A stretch of DNA of 64,000 nucleotides from JAJPHW01 sp963799065 (lineage in GTDB: Bacteria > Acidobacteriota > Terriglobia > Terriglobales > Acidobacteriaceae). The DNA lies in contig CAWCVJ010000001.1 in the NCBI GenBank assembly GCA_963799065.1, positions 1,922,001-1,986,000 on the forward strand, written 5' to 3'. Below the pieces are notes generated by a model that had not been told where the DNA came from, ran no database searches, and saw only the letters and a list, made by a program, of their open reading frames with translations. Shown in pieces: positions 47,006 through 55,170 of this stretch (the stretch's first letter is position 1; each line of letters starts with the position of its first letter). Both the position numbers and the translations under genes were made by a program.

Positions 47006-47039
47006 AGGGAGTCGCTAAAAGCGACTCCCTTGGTTTTTG
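47006..47039. terminator. Bidirectional rho-independent terminator
   Basis: An 11-bp perfect stem AAGGGAGTCGC / GCGACTCCCTT (47006-47016 and 47022-47032) with loop TAAAA. Rightward a T-rich run follows (47035-47039); leftward, TTTTTG follows. It ends both the YXWGXW gene and the convergent csbD-like gene. Confidence 0.9.
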
Positions 47040-47051
47040 GGTTGAAACTTA

Positions 47052-47303
47052 CTAGCTGACCTTGCGTTCCTGGACGACTTCCACCCGATCCACCTGGGGA
47101 TCACGCGGCAAGCTGGCATTCCACTCATCCACCTGTTTCTGCGCGGCCTCGCGAGCAATACCATACTTCTCCTGGATCTTGCCTACGAGTTGCTCGCTCT
47201 GTCCGTTGATCACGTTAATATCGTCATCGGTGAGCTTGCCCCACTTCTCCTTGACCGATCCCTTAACCTGCTTCCACTTGCCCTGCATTTGATCTGAGTT
47301 CAT
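47052..47303 (-). CDS. CsbD-family stress protein
   Basis: 83 residues: MNSDQMQGKWKQVKGSVKEKWGKLTDDDINVINGQ is the CsbD signature, followed by LVGKIQEKYG. AGGAGAGT precedes the ATG. CsbD proteins are small, disordered, and induced under general stress by alternative sigma factors. Confidence 0.92.
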   Translation of the reverse strand: MNSDQMQGKWKQVKGSVKEKWGKLTDDDINVINGQSEQLVGKIQEKYGIAREAAQKQVDEWNASLPRDPQVDRVEVVQERKVS

Positions 47304-47550
47304 GTCTACTCTCCTTTGTGTTGTTATGTGCTGTTTGATTTCTCTTCCCTGCGGCGAAGTGCTCAGCCTCTTTGACTGTGAGCCAAATCAGTGCATCTTT
47401 CGGTACGAAATCAGATTACCGCGGCCCACACAGCGGCAACGATCGGGTGAACGCCTTACATTGAGATCGGAGACACTGCATATTGTTCGTTCGGTGAGTC
47501 GAAGTTCTGGGGCCGACGACTCTCGCCGCTGGCCCCCACCATCCTCCGAA

Positions 47551-48114
47551 TTAGCTGGCGCGTCGCAAATCCCGCGAAGCGGCGGGCTCAGGCGAACTGC
47601 TCTCGGTCTCGGAAGAAATGTCCTCCGCCCCCGTTGCTTCGAGAATCTGCTTGGCTTGCTTAATTTCCTCGGAAGTGCCCGTGTGCACTGACAGCAAAAT
47701 GCCTCCGTCTTTGACGCGGCCTTCGTATCGCTTAGCCTCGTATTCCGGAATGCCCATGCCGACCAAAGCTCCCGTAAGGCCTCCGACCGCGCCGCCGACC
47801 CCGACGCCCGCCAGCGCCGCCACGATCGGGCCCGCTGCGATCAGAGGACCCACCCCCGGAATCGCGAGCGAACCAATACCCACCAGCCACCCCAGCGTCC
47901 CGCCGAGCACGGCCCCGGTTCCTGCTCCGGTGGTCGCTCCTTCGGGGGCTTTGGTGCCCTTCTCATGGGCAAACTGTCGGGAGTTGGAGCCTTCGGGGAA
48001 TAGCACAGAAATATCTGTATTGCTGAAGCCCGCATCCTTTAAACTGCTCACGCCGCTTTCAACGCTCGCTTCATTGGGATAAATGCCGAACACCGATTTA
48101 TTTTTTTCCGACAT
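47551..48114 (-). CDS. Glycine-zipper general stress protein
   Basis: 187 residues. The N-terminus SVFGIYPNEASVESGVSSLKDAGFSNTDISVLFPE is a small alpha/beta (GSP17M/YflT-like) fold. A long Gly/Ala/Val glycine-zipper region (AGTGAVLGGTLGWLVGIGSLAIPGVGPLIAAGPIVAAL...) likely inserts in the membrane. A second alpha/beta half follows (GRVKDGGILLSVHTGTSEEIKQAKQILEATGAEDIS) and then an acidic tail. Neighbouring CsbD and BON genes support a stress role. Confidence 0.75.
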   Translation of the reverse strand: MSEKNKSVFGIYPNEASVESGVSSLKDAGFSNTDISVLFPEGSNSRQFAHEKGTKAPEGATTGAGTGAVLGGTLGWLVGIGSLAIPGVGPLIAAGPIVAALAGVGVGGAVGGLTGALVGMGIPEYEAKRYEGRVKDGGILLSVHTGTSEEIKQAKQILEATGAEDISSETESSSPEPAASRDLRRAS

Positions 48115-48180
48115 AACAATTTCTCCTTATGTACAAAGTTGTGATGTAAAAGTTGTGGCAAGTGGAGGGTTATGGAATCC

Positions 48181-48588
48181 TCAGTTGCCCGAGTTGTTTG
48201 CTTTCACTTCAAGTTGGTCATTGACCCTGCCCGCTCCGGCAATTTCTGTTGCTTTGGCTTCCACTGCGCGTTTCTCGTCGTCGGAGCGGACTGGACCTCG
48301 CAATGTCACCTGACCGCCTTGGGTGATGATTTTGACGTTGTGGGCGTAGGTTGAGAGCGAACTGTCCTTCGTAATCGCACGACGAATTTGGCGAGTCGTC
48401 TCACGATCCGAAGCAGACCCTTTTTGCTGATCCGCGGTTGGTTGACTGCTGTCCCGATCCCGCTTATTCATTGCGGAGTTGTCCGCGGGCACCGACGACT
48501 CCTGTCCCGTTGCCGATTGAGCCAGAAGCGCACCACTGAGCAGGGAGCCCGCAAGTAGTAACGTTCCTAGTCCGGTTTTTATCTTCAC
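48181..48588 (-). CDS. Exported BON-domain protein
   Basis: 135 residues from GTG 48588, fixed by a strong GGAGG site 6 bases upstream; the longer frame with Arg-rich N-terminus is not used. Signal peptide VKIKTGLGTLLLAGSLLSGALLAQ. The BON domain reads IRRAITKDSSLSTYAHNVKIITQGGQVTLRGPVRSDDEKRAVEAKATEIAG, as in OsmY-like periplasmic proteins that bind lipid and protect against osmotic shock. Confidence 0.85.
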   Translation of the reverse strand: MKIKTGLGTLLLAGSLLSGALLAQSATGQESSVPADNSAMNKRDRDSSQPTADQQKGSASDRETTRQIRRAITKDSSLSTYAHNVKIITQGGQVTLRGPVRSDDEKRAVEAKATEIAGAGRVNDQLEVKANNSGN

Positions 48589-48761
48589 TGAATACCTCCG
48601 TTTCGATCGAATTTGGAAAACCCTCAAGACTCTGAGAGCGTGAATGCGGACCCGTGTCCGCACCATGGTTGAGCGTAGCTTCGGAGCAGGCGCTCCGCCA
48701 TCCAGCGCGAACTGTAATGGCCAAACGTAGTGAACCTAGACTGGCACCGATGCATCTAGCG

Positions 48762-48777
48762 AAGGCGTGCACGCCTT
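48762..48777. promoter_or_regulatory. 16-bp perfect palindrome
   Basis: AAGGCGTGCACGCCTT, perfectly self-complementary, in the 361-bp gap between the BON gene (leftward) and the lmo0937-type gene (rightward). The gap holds no other gene. The role is unknown; a dimeric regulator site is the simplest guess. Confidence 0.45.
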
Positions 48778-48949
48778 AAATCAAGCATCCACCCGCGCAA
48801 GAAATGCGATTCGCAACTACAGGGTTCGCCTGATAGCGGTGGTTCCTGGCAATCGCTAGTCTCTCCACTGACGCGTCAAGAGGGTCATGGCCTAGGGCCA
48901 CGTCCTGAACGACCGATCTCACAAAAAGCTTTAATAAAGGAGTCGAGCC

Positions 48950-49102
48950 ATGCTTTGGACCATCTTCGTGATCCTGCTGATTTTGTGGCTTTTGGGGCTG
49001 GTTAGCTCTTACACACTGGGCGGCTACATCCACATCCTGCTGGTCATCGCGCTTGTTGTGCTCGTGATCAATCTGATCAGCGGACGCCGAACCGCAATAT
49101 GA
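48950..49102 (+). CDS. Lmo0937-family membrane micro-protein
   Basis: 50 residues: MLWTIFVILLILWLLGLVSS, a YTLGGYIH turn, then ILLVIALVVLVINLISGRR. Two hydrophobic helices around Y-x-x-G-G match the lmo0937 family. AAAGGAG 7 bases before the ATG is a strong ribosome site. It ends 11 bp before the convergent TetR gene. Confidence 0.85.
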   Translation: MLWTIFVILLILWLLGLVSSYTLGGYIHILLVIALVVLVINLISGRRTAI

Positions 49103-49112
49103 GGTAACGGTC

Positions 49113-49727
49113 TTATGCGATGGAAGTCGGTGCGGGCGTGAACATCGGAGAGATCAGACTTACAATTGCATCGGCGATCTCGTCTGAAGAAACCCGGTTA
49201 GGCATTCGCACCCATTCTTTCGCCGCTCCGTAGATCGCCGAGCTCATGGCCGCCGCCGTGAGCTCTGGCGAAACTGTTCTGTCCGATGGTGTCATTTCGG
49301 AAGCATGACGCTGATAACCTTCCAGCATCATGCGGCGCACAACCGAGGTCATAGCGGCTTCGAGATACGGCTCCATCTGCCGCTGGCGCTCGCACTCCAT
49401 GCGGGGCATTCCCGCCAGATAATCGCAAACCCCTAAAACCACGCCTTTCAGCGCCGACGGGCAGGAGCTAAACTCCACTCCTCGCGCGGCCAGCAACTCC
49501 ATGAATCGGCCGCCGACCATGCACTCCAGCAGAGAGAACTTGTCTGAGTAATGATCGTAGAAAGTAGCCCGATTGAGTCTGGCCGCGTCCGTGATATCCT
49601 GCACCGAAATCTTCTCGAACTCTTGTATTTCCAACAGCTTGCCCAACGCATCTTGAAGCAGTTGACGAGTCCGCCGAATGCGCGGATCAAGCACTTCGCA
49701 GGGGCTTTCAGAAAGCTTCATGCCCAT
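49113..49727 (-). CDS. TetR-family transcriptional regulator
   Basis: 204 residues; ATG 49727 or 49721. The DNA-binding domain reads RTRQLLQDALGKLLEIQEFEKISVQDITDAARLNRATFYDHYSDKFSLLECM, the TetR signature. The C-terminal ligand domain has no recognised specificity. It is divergent from azoR across a long inverted repeat and is likely its repressor, released by quinones or electrophiles. Confidence 0.9.
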   Translation of the reverse strand: MGMKLSESPCEVLDPRIRRTRQLLQDALGKLLEIQEFEKISVQDITDAARLNRATFYDHYSDKFSLLECMVGGRFMELLAARGVEFSSCPSALKGVVLGVCDYLAGMPRMECERQRQMEPYLEAAMTSVVRRMMLEGYQRHASEMTPSDRTVSPELTAAAMSSAIYGAAKEWVRMPNRVSSDEIADAIVSLISPMFTPAPTSIA

Positions 49728-49766
49728 TAGACTACCAAGAAACCCACAAGGTGCAGCGCCATAAAA

Positions 49767-49801
49767 CGACAGTCGTTGTTTTAGTGAATCGACAACTGTC
49801 G
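49767..49801. promoter_or_regulatory. Inverted-repeat operator between tetR and azoR
   Basis: CGACAGT (49767-49773) and ACTGTCG (49795-49801) form perfect 7-bp arms. Inner bases GTTGT and CGACA extend the symmetry imperfectly. It is placed to cover both divergent promoters. The cognate protein is most simply the adjacent TetR. Confidence 0.6.
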
Positions 49802-49837
49802 CTTAAACATCAATTGTCCCACAAGGAGAATCACCAA

Positions 49838-50470
49838 ATGCCAACTCTATTGCACCTCGACTCTAGCCCTATGGGCGAAGCCTCCATCTCACGTCATCTG
49901 ACTAAAGAATTCGTTCAACACTGGAAGAAAGCTCATGCCGCAGGGAAAGTCATCAACCGCGACGTCAACATTACGACTCCGCCATCCGTCACCGGGGAAT
50001 GGGTCGGGGCCGTTCACACCCCAGAAAACGCCCGCACTGCACAACAGAAAGAATTGCTCACACTGTCGGATGCTCTGATCGCCGAACTTTTCCAGGCAGA
50101 CGAATACGTGTTCGGCGTGCCTATGCACAATTTCTCCGTTCCCTCGACCTTCAAGCTCTGGCTCGATCAGATAGTCCGAGCCGGCAAGACTTTCAGCTAT
50201 GTCGATGGCACTCCGGTCGGATTACTCAAGCACAAGAAAGCGACTTTCCTGATCGCCTCCGGCGGTGAGTACGGCGCGGCCACGGCCATGGCGTCCTTCA
50301 ACTTCGTCGAACCGTATCTGCGTACCATCTTTGGATTCCTCGGCGTCACCGACACCAGCTTCGTCAACGCCGGCGGCGCGGCGGCCCTCAATTATGGCAA
50401 GATCGATCGCCAAACTTTCTTACAGCCGCATGTAGAATCGATTCGCACCAAATTTCAGACGGCATCATGA
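49838..50470 (+). CDS. azoR: FMN-dependent NADH-azoreductase / quinone reductase (AzoR)
   Basis: 210 residues from ATG 49838 (AAGGAGA site). The flavodoxin-like FMN loop LLHLDSSPMGEASISRHLTKEF, the core VFGVPMHNFSVPSTFKLWLDQIVRAGKTFSY, and the flavin-contacting ASGGEYG match AzoR. It reduces quinones and azo dyes by two electrons. It heads a group with DoxX and a flavin monooxygenase downstream, under TetR control. Confidence 0.9.
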   Translation: MPTLLHLDSSPMGEASISRHLTKEFVQHWKKAHAAGKVINRDVNITTPPSVTGEWVGAVHTPENARTAQQKELLTLSDALIAELFQADEYVFGVPMHNFSVPSTFKLWLDQIVRAGKTFSYVDGTPVGLLKHKKATFLIASGGEYGAATAMASFNFVEPYLRTIFGFLGVTDTSFVNAGGAAALNYGKIDRQTFLQPHVESIRTKFQTAS

Positions 50471-50505
50471 CGCAACGCTGGTAACTTTTCTCTCAGGAGC
50501 CCCTT

Positions 50506-50892
50506 ATGAAAATTGCTTCGCTGATTAGCCGCTACTTGTTGGGATTGATTTTCGTCGTGTTCGGTCTCAACGGATTTCTGCATTTCATTCCCATGGGACC
50601 GATTCCGAACCCCGTGGCTATGCGGTACTTTACCGTGATGGTCACCTCCCACTATATGGCCATCGTTTCCTCATTGCAGATTCTCACCGGATTGCTGCTG
50701 CTGATCAATCGCTACGTACCACTGGCGCTGACCGTGCTCGGTGCGATCATCGTGAATATCCTGATCTTTCATGTGCTGATGAATCCCGAAGGACTTCCGC
50801 TCGCCGTTGTGGTGACTATTCTCTGGTTCCTGGCAGTTCGCGATGTGTGGTCGGCGTTCGCTCCGCTGTTGCAGCAGAAGGTGGCGGCGTAG
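50506..50892 (+). CDS. DoxX-like membrane protein
   Basis: 128 residues, four hydrophobic helices (ISRYLLGLIFVVFGLNGFLHF, MAIVSSLQILTGLLLLI, LALTVLGAIIVNILIFHVLM, LPLAVVVTILWFLAVRDVW). The N-terminal R-x-L-L-G-L-x-F-x-x-x-G motif is DoxX-like. An AGGAG site is present. Members are linked to quinone or redox defence, in line with the azoreductase upstream. Confidence 0.82.
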   Translation: MKIASLISRYLLGLIFVVFGLNGFLHFIPMGPIPNPVAMRYFTVMVTSHYMAIVSSLQILTGLLLLINRYVPLALTVLGAIIVNILIFHVLMNPEGLPLAVVVTILWFLAVRDVWSAFAPLLQQKVAA

Positions 50893-50912
50893 GCGCAACG
50901 CAATACAATCCC

Positions 50913-51953
50913 ATGCAATTAGGAATTGACAGCTTCGCGGCACAACTGGCCGATCCGGCGTGGGGCGTCACTCTCACGCCGGTCGAGCGCATGGCGCATT
51001 TACTCGAACAAATGGAGCTGGCCGATCAGGTCGGCTTGGATGTATTTGGAATCGGCGAGCATCATCGCGCCGAGTTCCTCGATTCCGCGCCGCCCGTGAT
51101 TCTCGCCGCAGCGGCAACTCGCACGAAGAAGATTCGCCTCACCAGCGCGGTCACAGTTCTCAGCGCTGCCGACCCTGTCCGCGTGTTTCAAGAATTTGCA
51201 ACGCTCGATTTGATCTCACACGGCCGCGCCGAAATTGTCGCCGGACGCGGATCGTTTGTCGAGTCCTATCCCTTATTCGGACTCAAGCTCGACGACTACG
51301 ATTCCTTGTTCACGGAGAAGCTCGACCTACTCCTCAAGATTCGCGAAAACACGCATGTTCACTGGTCAGGCAAACATCGCGCCGCGTTAACCGGACAGGG
51401 CGTCTATCCGCGTCCGTTGCAGAACCCGCTGCCCGTCTGGGTCGGCGTCGGCGGCACACCGGAATCTTTCGCGCGAGCGGGCGCTCTGGGATTGCCGTTG
51501 ATGGTCGCTATCATTGGCGGCGAACCACGTCGTTTCCGCCGGCTAGTCGATCTTTATTACGAAGCCGGACGTCTCGCCGGACACGCTCGCGAAAAACTCA
51601 AAATGGGCTTGCACTGCCTCGGCTTCCTCGCCGACTCGACCGCGCAGGCTGCTGATGATTTTTATCCCGGCTACGCCTACACCTTCACCGAAGCCGGCAA
51701 AGAACGCGGCTGGCCTCCGGTGACCCGCGCCGCCTACGACGTCACCCGCGGCCCCAACGGCGCATTCCTAATCGGAGACGCGGAAACCGTCGCAGAAAAA
51801 ATCATCCACATCAACGAAGCGCTCGGCGGCATATCGCGAATCACATTTCAAATGGGCGTCGCCGTAATGCCGCATAAAAAAATGATGCGCGCAGTAGAGC
51901 TCTTAGGAACAAGCCTCGCGCCCATCATCCGCAAAGAATTAGTGACCCTGTAG
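50913..51953 (+). CDS. LLM-class (luciferase-like) flavin-dependent oxidoreductase
   Basis: 346 residues from ATG 50913, 20 bp after DoxX. TIM-barrel luciferase-like motifs: QVGLDVFGIGEHH, TKKIRLTSAVTVLSAADPVRVFQEFATLDLISHGRAEIVAGRGS, PLPVWVGVGGTPESFARAG. It probably uses FMNH2 with oxygen, or F420. It completes the TetR-azoR-doxX group. Confidence 0.88.
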   Translation: MQLGIDSFAAQLADPAWGVTLTPVERMAHLLEQMELADQVGLDVFGIGEHHRAEFLDSAPPVILAAAATRTKKIRLTSAVTVLSAADPVRVFQEFATLDLISHGRAEIVAGRGSFVESYPLFGLKLDDYDSLFTEKLDLLLKIRENTHVHWSGKHRAALTGQGVYPRPLQNPLPVWVGVGGTPESFARAGALGLPLMVAIIGGEPRRFRRLVDLYYEAGRLAGHAREKLKMGLHCLGFLADSTAQAADDFYPGYAYTFTEAGKERGWPPVTRAAYDVTRGPNGAFLIGDAETVAEKIIHINEALGGISRITFQMGVAVMPHKKMMRAVELLGTSLAPIIRKELVTL

Positions 51954-52234
51954 GCGTTAACCAGGAAACCACTCCGTAATCCAGAGCGAACCGTCCACGC
52001 AGTCGGAGGATCCCTATCGAAAAGGGACACCCGGCCGCATGAGCTTTCGCTCAAACTGCGAAAACTTTTTTCTTAGAGACCCCCTGGTGGATTTACAAAT
52101 CTCGGGAATGAATCACTTGCGACGACGCTTTCGTGAGAAATCTTTCTTGCTCCCCTAACGAAATCGCAGCGCTTGACGATAGAAACCCTTGAAGGTATGG
52201 AATATCGCCGCCTTCCTCTTCACACCACCTAAAG

Positions 52235-53155
52235 ATGAGCGCTGGTACCCAAATCGTTCCATCCCTCGCGGGCTCGACCAAGGTCATGGAGGCCGTCGAT
52301 CCCACCTTCTGTAAAATACGCGACTTGATTTACAAAGTCTGCGGCATCTTTCAGTTGGACGACAAACTTTATTCTTTATCCGAAGCCTGCGGACGCCGCA
52401 TGAAAATTCTCTCGGCCAGAAGTCCGCGCGACTATTGGGAATTTCTCACCACCCACCCTGGCGGTGAAGCCGAACTCCGCCATCTGCTCAACCAAATCAC
52501 CATCGGAGAAACCTGCCTCTTCCGCAGCCCGCCTCAACTCGACGCATTACGAAAGGTCATCCTCCCCGAAATCGTCGCCGATAAATCCCGCCAGATTACC
52601 AAGCGCCTGCGCATCTGGAGCGCCGGTTGCTCCACCGGCGAAGAACCTTACACCCTGGCCATGAACCTGCTCGAAGAAAGCGAACAACTCTTGAAAGGCT
52701 GGACGATACAAATCATCGCCACCGATCTCAACGACCACTCCATCGACGCGGCTAAGGCGGGCGTCTACGGCGAATACGCTCTCCGCCACACTCCGGAATA
52801 CTTTAAAACCAAGTACTTCGCAGCCGTCGACAAGAAGTGTCTTCAAGTGCTTCCGGAAGTGAAGAAACTCATCGCCTTCAGCCGTTTGAATCTTCAGGAT
52901 GATGCCAAAATGCTTTTCCTGAAAGGCATGGACGCCATCTTCTGCTGCAACGTACTTATCTACTTCGACGGCCCCTCGAAATCCCGAGTCATTCAGCACT
53001 ACTACAGCAACCTGAACCTCGGCGGCTACTTCTTTCTTGGAGCTTCGGAATCCCTGATGCGACTTAACGACAAATTTCACCTCGTGCATTTTCCCGGCAC
53101 CATTAGCTATTGGAAACCGTCGGTGCTATCGCTCCCGCCAAACGGAAAACTATGA
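52235..53155 (+). CDS. cheR: CheR-family protein-glutamate O-methyltransferase
   Basis: 306 residues. The CheR N-terminal helical domain (FCKIRDLIYKVCGIFQLDDK) and the SAM-binding core RIWSAGCSTGEEPYTLAMNLLE, then IIATDLNDHSIDAAKAGVYGE, and MDAIFCCNVLIYFD with GGYFFLGASESL are all clear. It methylates receptor Glu residues in chemotaxis-like pathways. The stop overlaps the HDOD gene start by ATGA, an unusual partner. No receptor or CheA is in the window. Confidence 0.88.
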   Translation: MSAGTQIVPSLAGSTKVMEAVDPTFCKIRDLIYKVCGIFQLDDKLYSLSEACGRRMKILSARSPRDYWEFLTTHPGGEAELRHLLNQITIGETCLFRSPPQLDALRKVILPEIVADKSRQITKRLRIWSAGCSTGEEPYTLAMNLLEESEQLLKGWTIQIIATDLNDHSIDAAKAGVYGEYALRHTPEYFKTKYFAAVDKKCLQVLPEVKKLIAFSRLNLQDDAKMLFLKGMDAIFCCNVLIYFDGPSKSRVIQHYYSNLNLGGYFFLGASESLMRLNDKFHLVHFPGTISYWKPSVLSLPPNGKL

Positions 53156-54066
53156 CTCCACCCATTCCCTCCGAAGTTATCCGGCAGCGCGTACAAAGCA
53201 TCGAGGCCATGCCCTCCATTCCGGTGATTTTTATGCCGCTGTTGGAGCAACTCAATGCTCCCCCAGAGCGCGCCAATATGGACGAAATCGTCCGCCTCAT
53301 CTCGTACGACAACATCATTGCCGTGCAGTGCCTGCGCGTCGCCGCTTCCCCCCTCTTTGGCTTGGCCAAGCCACCCGAGTCGATTCGCGGCGCGGTGCTC
53401 AACCTGGGTCTGCGCCGCGTCCAGACGATTCTGCTCACCTGCTGTCTGGGACAGGCATTTCCCACGCGAAATTGGGTGCTCGATCCGACCGTGTTCTGGA
53501 AACACTCCCTCGGCTGCGCTCTGGTCTGCCGCAAGTTCAGCGAAAAGCTCGCTTCGGCCGACAAGGAAAAAGCCTATATGGCCGGTCTCTTGCACGACAT
53601 CGGGTTCGTGGTCAACAGTCTGGCCTTCGCCACGGAGTTCAAGAAAGCCTTGGTATTGGCCTCTACGGACCAGATTCCGATCGAGGAGGCCGAACGCACC
53701 GTCATGGGATTTACACACTGCGAGAGCGGCAGCACCCTGGCCGAGAAATGGAACCTCGGCGAAGACATCGCGGAGGTGATCGCTTACCATCATGCCCCGG
53801 AAGAAAGCAAGAAAGCCCCAGCTTTGGTCGCCTTGGTCCACATCAGCGACCTACTTTGCCGCATGCGGGGCATGGGATACGGCTACTACGAACGTCTCAA
53901 GGTGGATTTAGCCGCAGATCCCGCGTGGCCTATCCTCATGGAGCAACATCAAGACCTGGCCACTGTCGATCTCTTTCGCCTGACCCTCGAACTGGACGAA
54001 GCGGTGGGCGAGGTCAGCGAATTGGTAGCCACCGTATTCGGAAAATCCAAAGCGGCGAACGCATAG
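53152..54066 (+). CDS. HDOD-domain signalling protein
   Basis: 304 residues from the ATG overlapping the CheR stop. HDOD pattern: MPSIPVIFMPLLEQLNAPPERANMDEIVRLISYDNIIAVQCLRVAASPLFG, then GAVLNLGLRRVQTILL and AYMAGLLHDIGFVVNSLAF. A second HD-like half reads HCESGSTLAEKWNLGEDIAEVIAYHH. HDOD proteins lack full HD phosphodiesterase metal sites and act as scaffolds in signalling, motility or stress. Co-translation with CheR suggests a shared complex or pathway. Confidence 0.85.
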   Translation: MTPPIPSEVIRQRVQSIEAMPSIPVIFMPLLEQLNAPPERANMDEIVRLISYDNIIAVQCLRVAASPLFGLAKPPESIRGAVLNLGLRRVQTILLTCCLGQAFPTRNWVLDPTVFWKHSLGCALVCRKFSEKLASADKEKAYMAGLLHDIGFVVNSLAFATEFKKALVLASTDQIPIEEAERTVMGFTHCESGSTLAEKWNLGEDIAEVIAYHHAPEESKKAPALVALVHISDLLCRMRGMGYGYYERLKVDLAADPAWPILMEQHQDLATVDLFRLTLELDEAVGEVSELVATVFGKSKAANA

Positions 54067-54095
54067 GCGCCTAACCTTCGAGCCTTGACCAAGAA

Positions 54096-54590
54096 CTAAC
54101 CGTCAATCTGCAAAGCGATCAACATCGGCAGGCCCTCAAACAGCATGGCGAGTTGGAGCGTCCGCGAATTCGCTTTGGCATGCATTGCATAGTCGGTCCC
54201 CGTAATGACCGTCGGCGGCGACAACATACAGCCGTCACCCAGGCCGGCTATCTTATTTTTGAAGTTGCCCGCAACCATATTGCAGACTTCTCCGAGCGCA
54301 TCCGCCATGTCGGAACCAACCTTATCTACCTCCACATCGAGCATCTTGGACGCCATCAGCGTCGCCGTTTGAGGATCGCACCGGACACTAAGCAGGCCGC
54401 ACAGCTTTCCCGCCAGCCCGACCATGGCGGTGACACCGAATGCTCGCTCTTCGGCGGACTCTTGAACGACGAGATGACAGCCCAGCATTAGCTCGAACAC
54501 TTCACGAGCTCCCAACTCCATCAAAGGAATCCACTCGTTAGGATGAGTCGGAGCGCTTTTTTGCACCGCAGCCGCCTGCGACGCGGTCAT
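54096..54590 (-). CDS. cheX: CheX-type phosphatase-like protein
   Basis: 164 residues from the ATG overlapping the cheY stop (ATGA). The long helix carries the CheX/CheC/FliY E-x-x-N motif (EVCNMVAGNFKNKIAG), the active residues for dephosphorylating CheY. GLAGKLCGLLSVRC and a C-terminal strand follow. It is paired with CheY on one leftward operon and ends facing the CheR-HDOD pair. Confidence 0.85.
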   Translation of the reverse strand: MTASQAAAVQKSAPTHPNEWIPLMELGAREVFELMLGCHLVVQESAEERAFGVTAMVGLAGKLCGLLSVRCDPQTATLMASKMLDVEVDKVGSDMADALGEVCNMVAGNFKNKIAGLGDGCMLSPPTVITGTDYAMHAKANSRTLQLAMLFEGLPMLIALQIDG

Positions 54591-54973
54591 ACTTTGGCCG
54601 CCAGGATGGGCATGATCTGCTCCCGTACCTGATCCGGGGTGAAAGGCTTTCGGATGTAGCCGCGCGCACCACGCGACAGCGCTTCGACCACATGCGACTC
54701 GCTGCCCTCGGTCGTAATCATCACCACCGGAACGCCTTTGCCGTTCGCAATGCTGGGCAGCTGCTTCACGAACTCCATGCCATCCATGACCGGCATGTTG
54801 ATGTCGCACAGGATCAGGTCGACAGGGTTCTCTGCCAACGAACTCAGCGCTTCGGCACCATTGCCCGCCTCAAACACTTTGCTCAGTTCAATGCCCGCCT
54901 GACGCAACGAGCGCTCGACGATCTTGCGCATCACGGAAGAGTCGTCCACGATCAGGGCTCGGATGCTGGTCAT
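54587..54973 (-). CDS. cheY: CheY-like response regulator
   Basis: 128 residues, single receiver: RALIVDDSSVMRKIVERSL with acidic pair, LILCDINMPVMDGMEFVKQL with phospho-Asp, VMITTEGSESHVVEAL and GARGYIRKPFTPDQV with the conserved Lys. It is first in an operon with the CheX-type phosphatase. Confidence 0.92.
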   Translation of the reverse strand: MTSIRALIVDDSSVMRKIVERSLRQAGIELSKVFEAGNGAEALSSLAENPVDLILCDINMPVMDGMEFVKQLPSIANGKGVPVVMITTEGSESHVVEALSRGARGYIRKPFTPDQVREQIMPILAAKV

Positions 54974-55170
54974 ATTAGAACACTCGTAACGGTGAAACTT
55001 GTAAGCATAAAGACATTTCCTCTCACCATGAGCAACCCATCGGCGACGAGGGTAAAGACTTTACAAACCCTCAGACTTCGCGGCCTCCCGCCCTTTTTGT
55101 TTGTTGGCGGTGCCTTTCGTAACACCCCTCTCGTTGCTACGGGTTGCGCTGCGAAGGCATACTTCAAGTG

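Noticed and set aside
52547..53841. Long leftward frames over cheR and HDOD
   Set aside because: Antisense to well supported genes, no signals of their own.
54170..54190. Sigma-54 promoter-like TGGCATG...TTGCA
   Set aside because: It lies inside the cheX coding region, and the GG to GC spacing is two bases short of the consensus.
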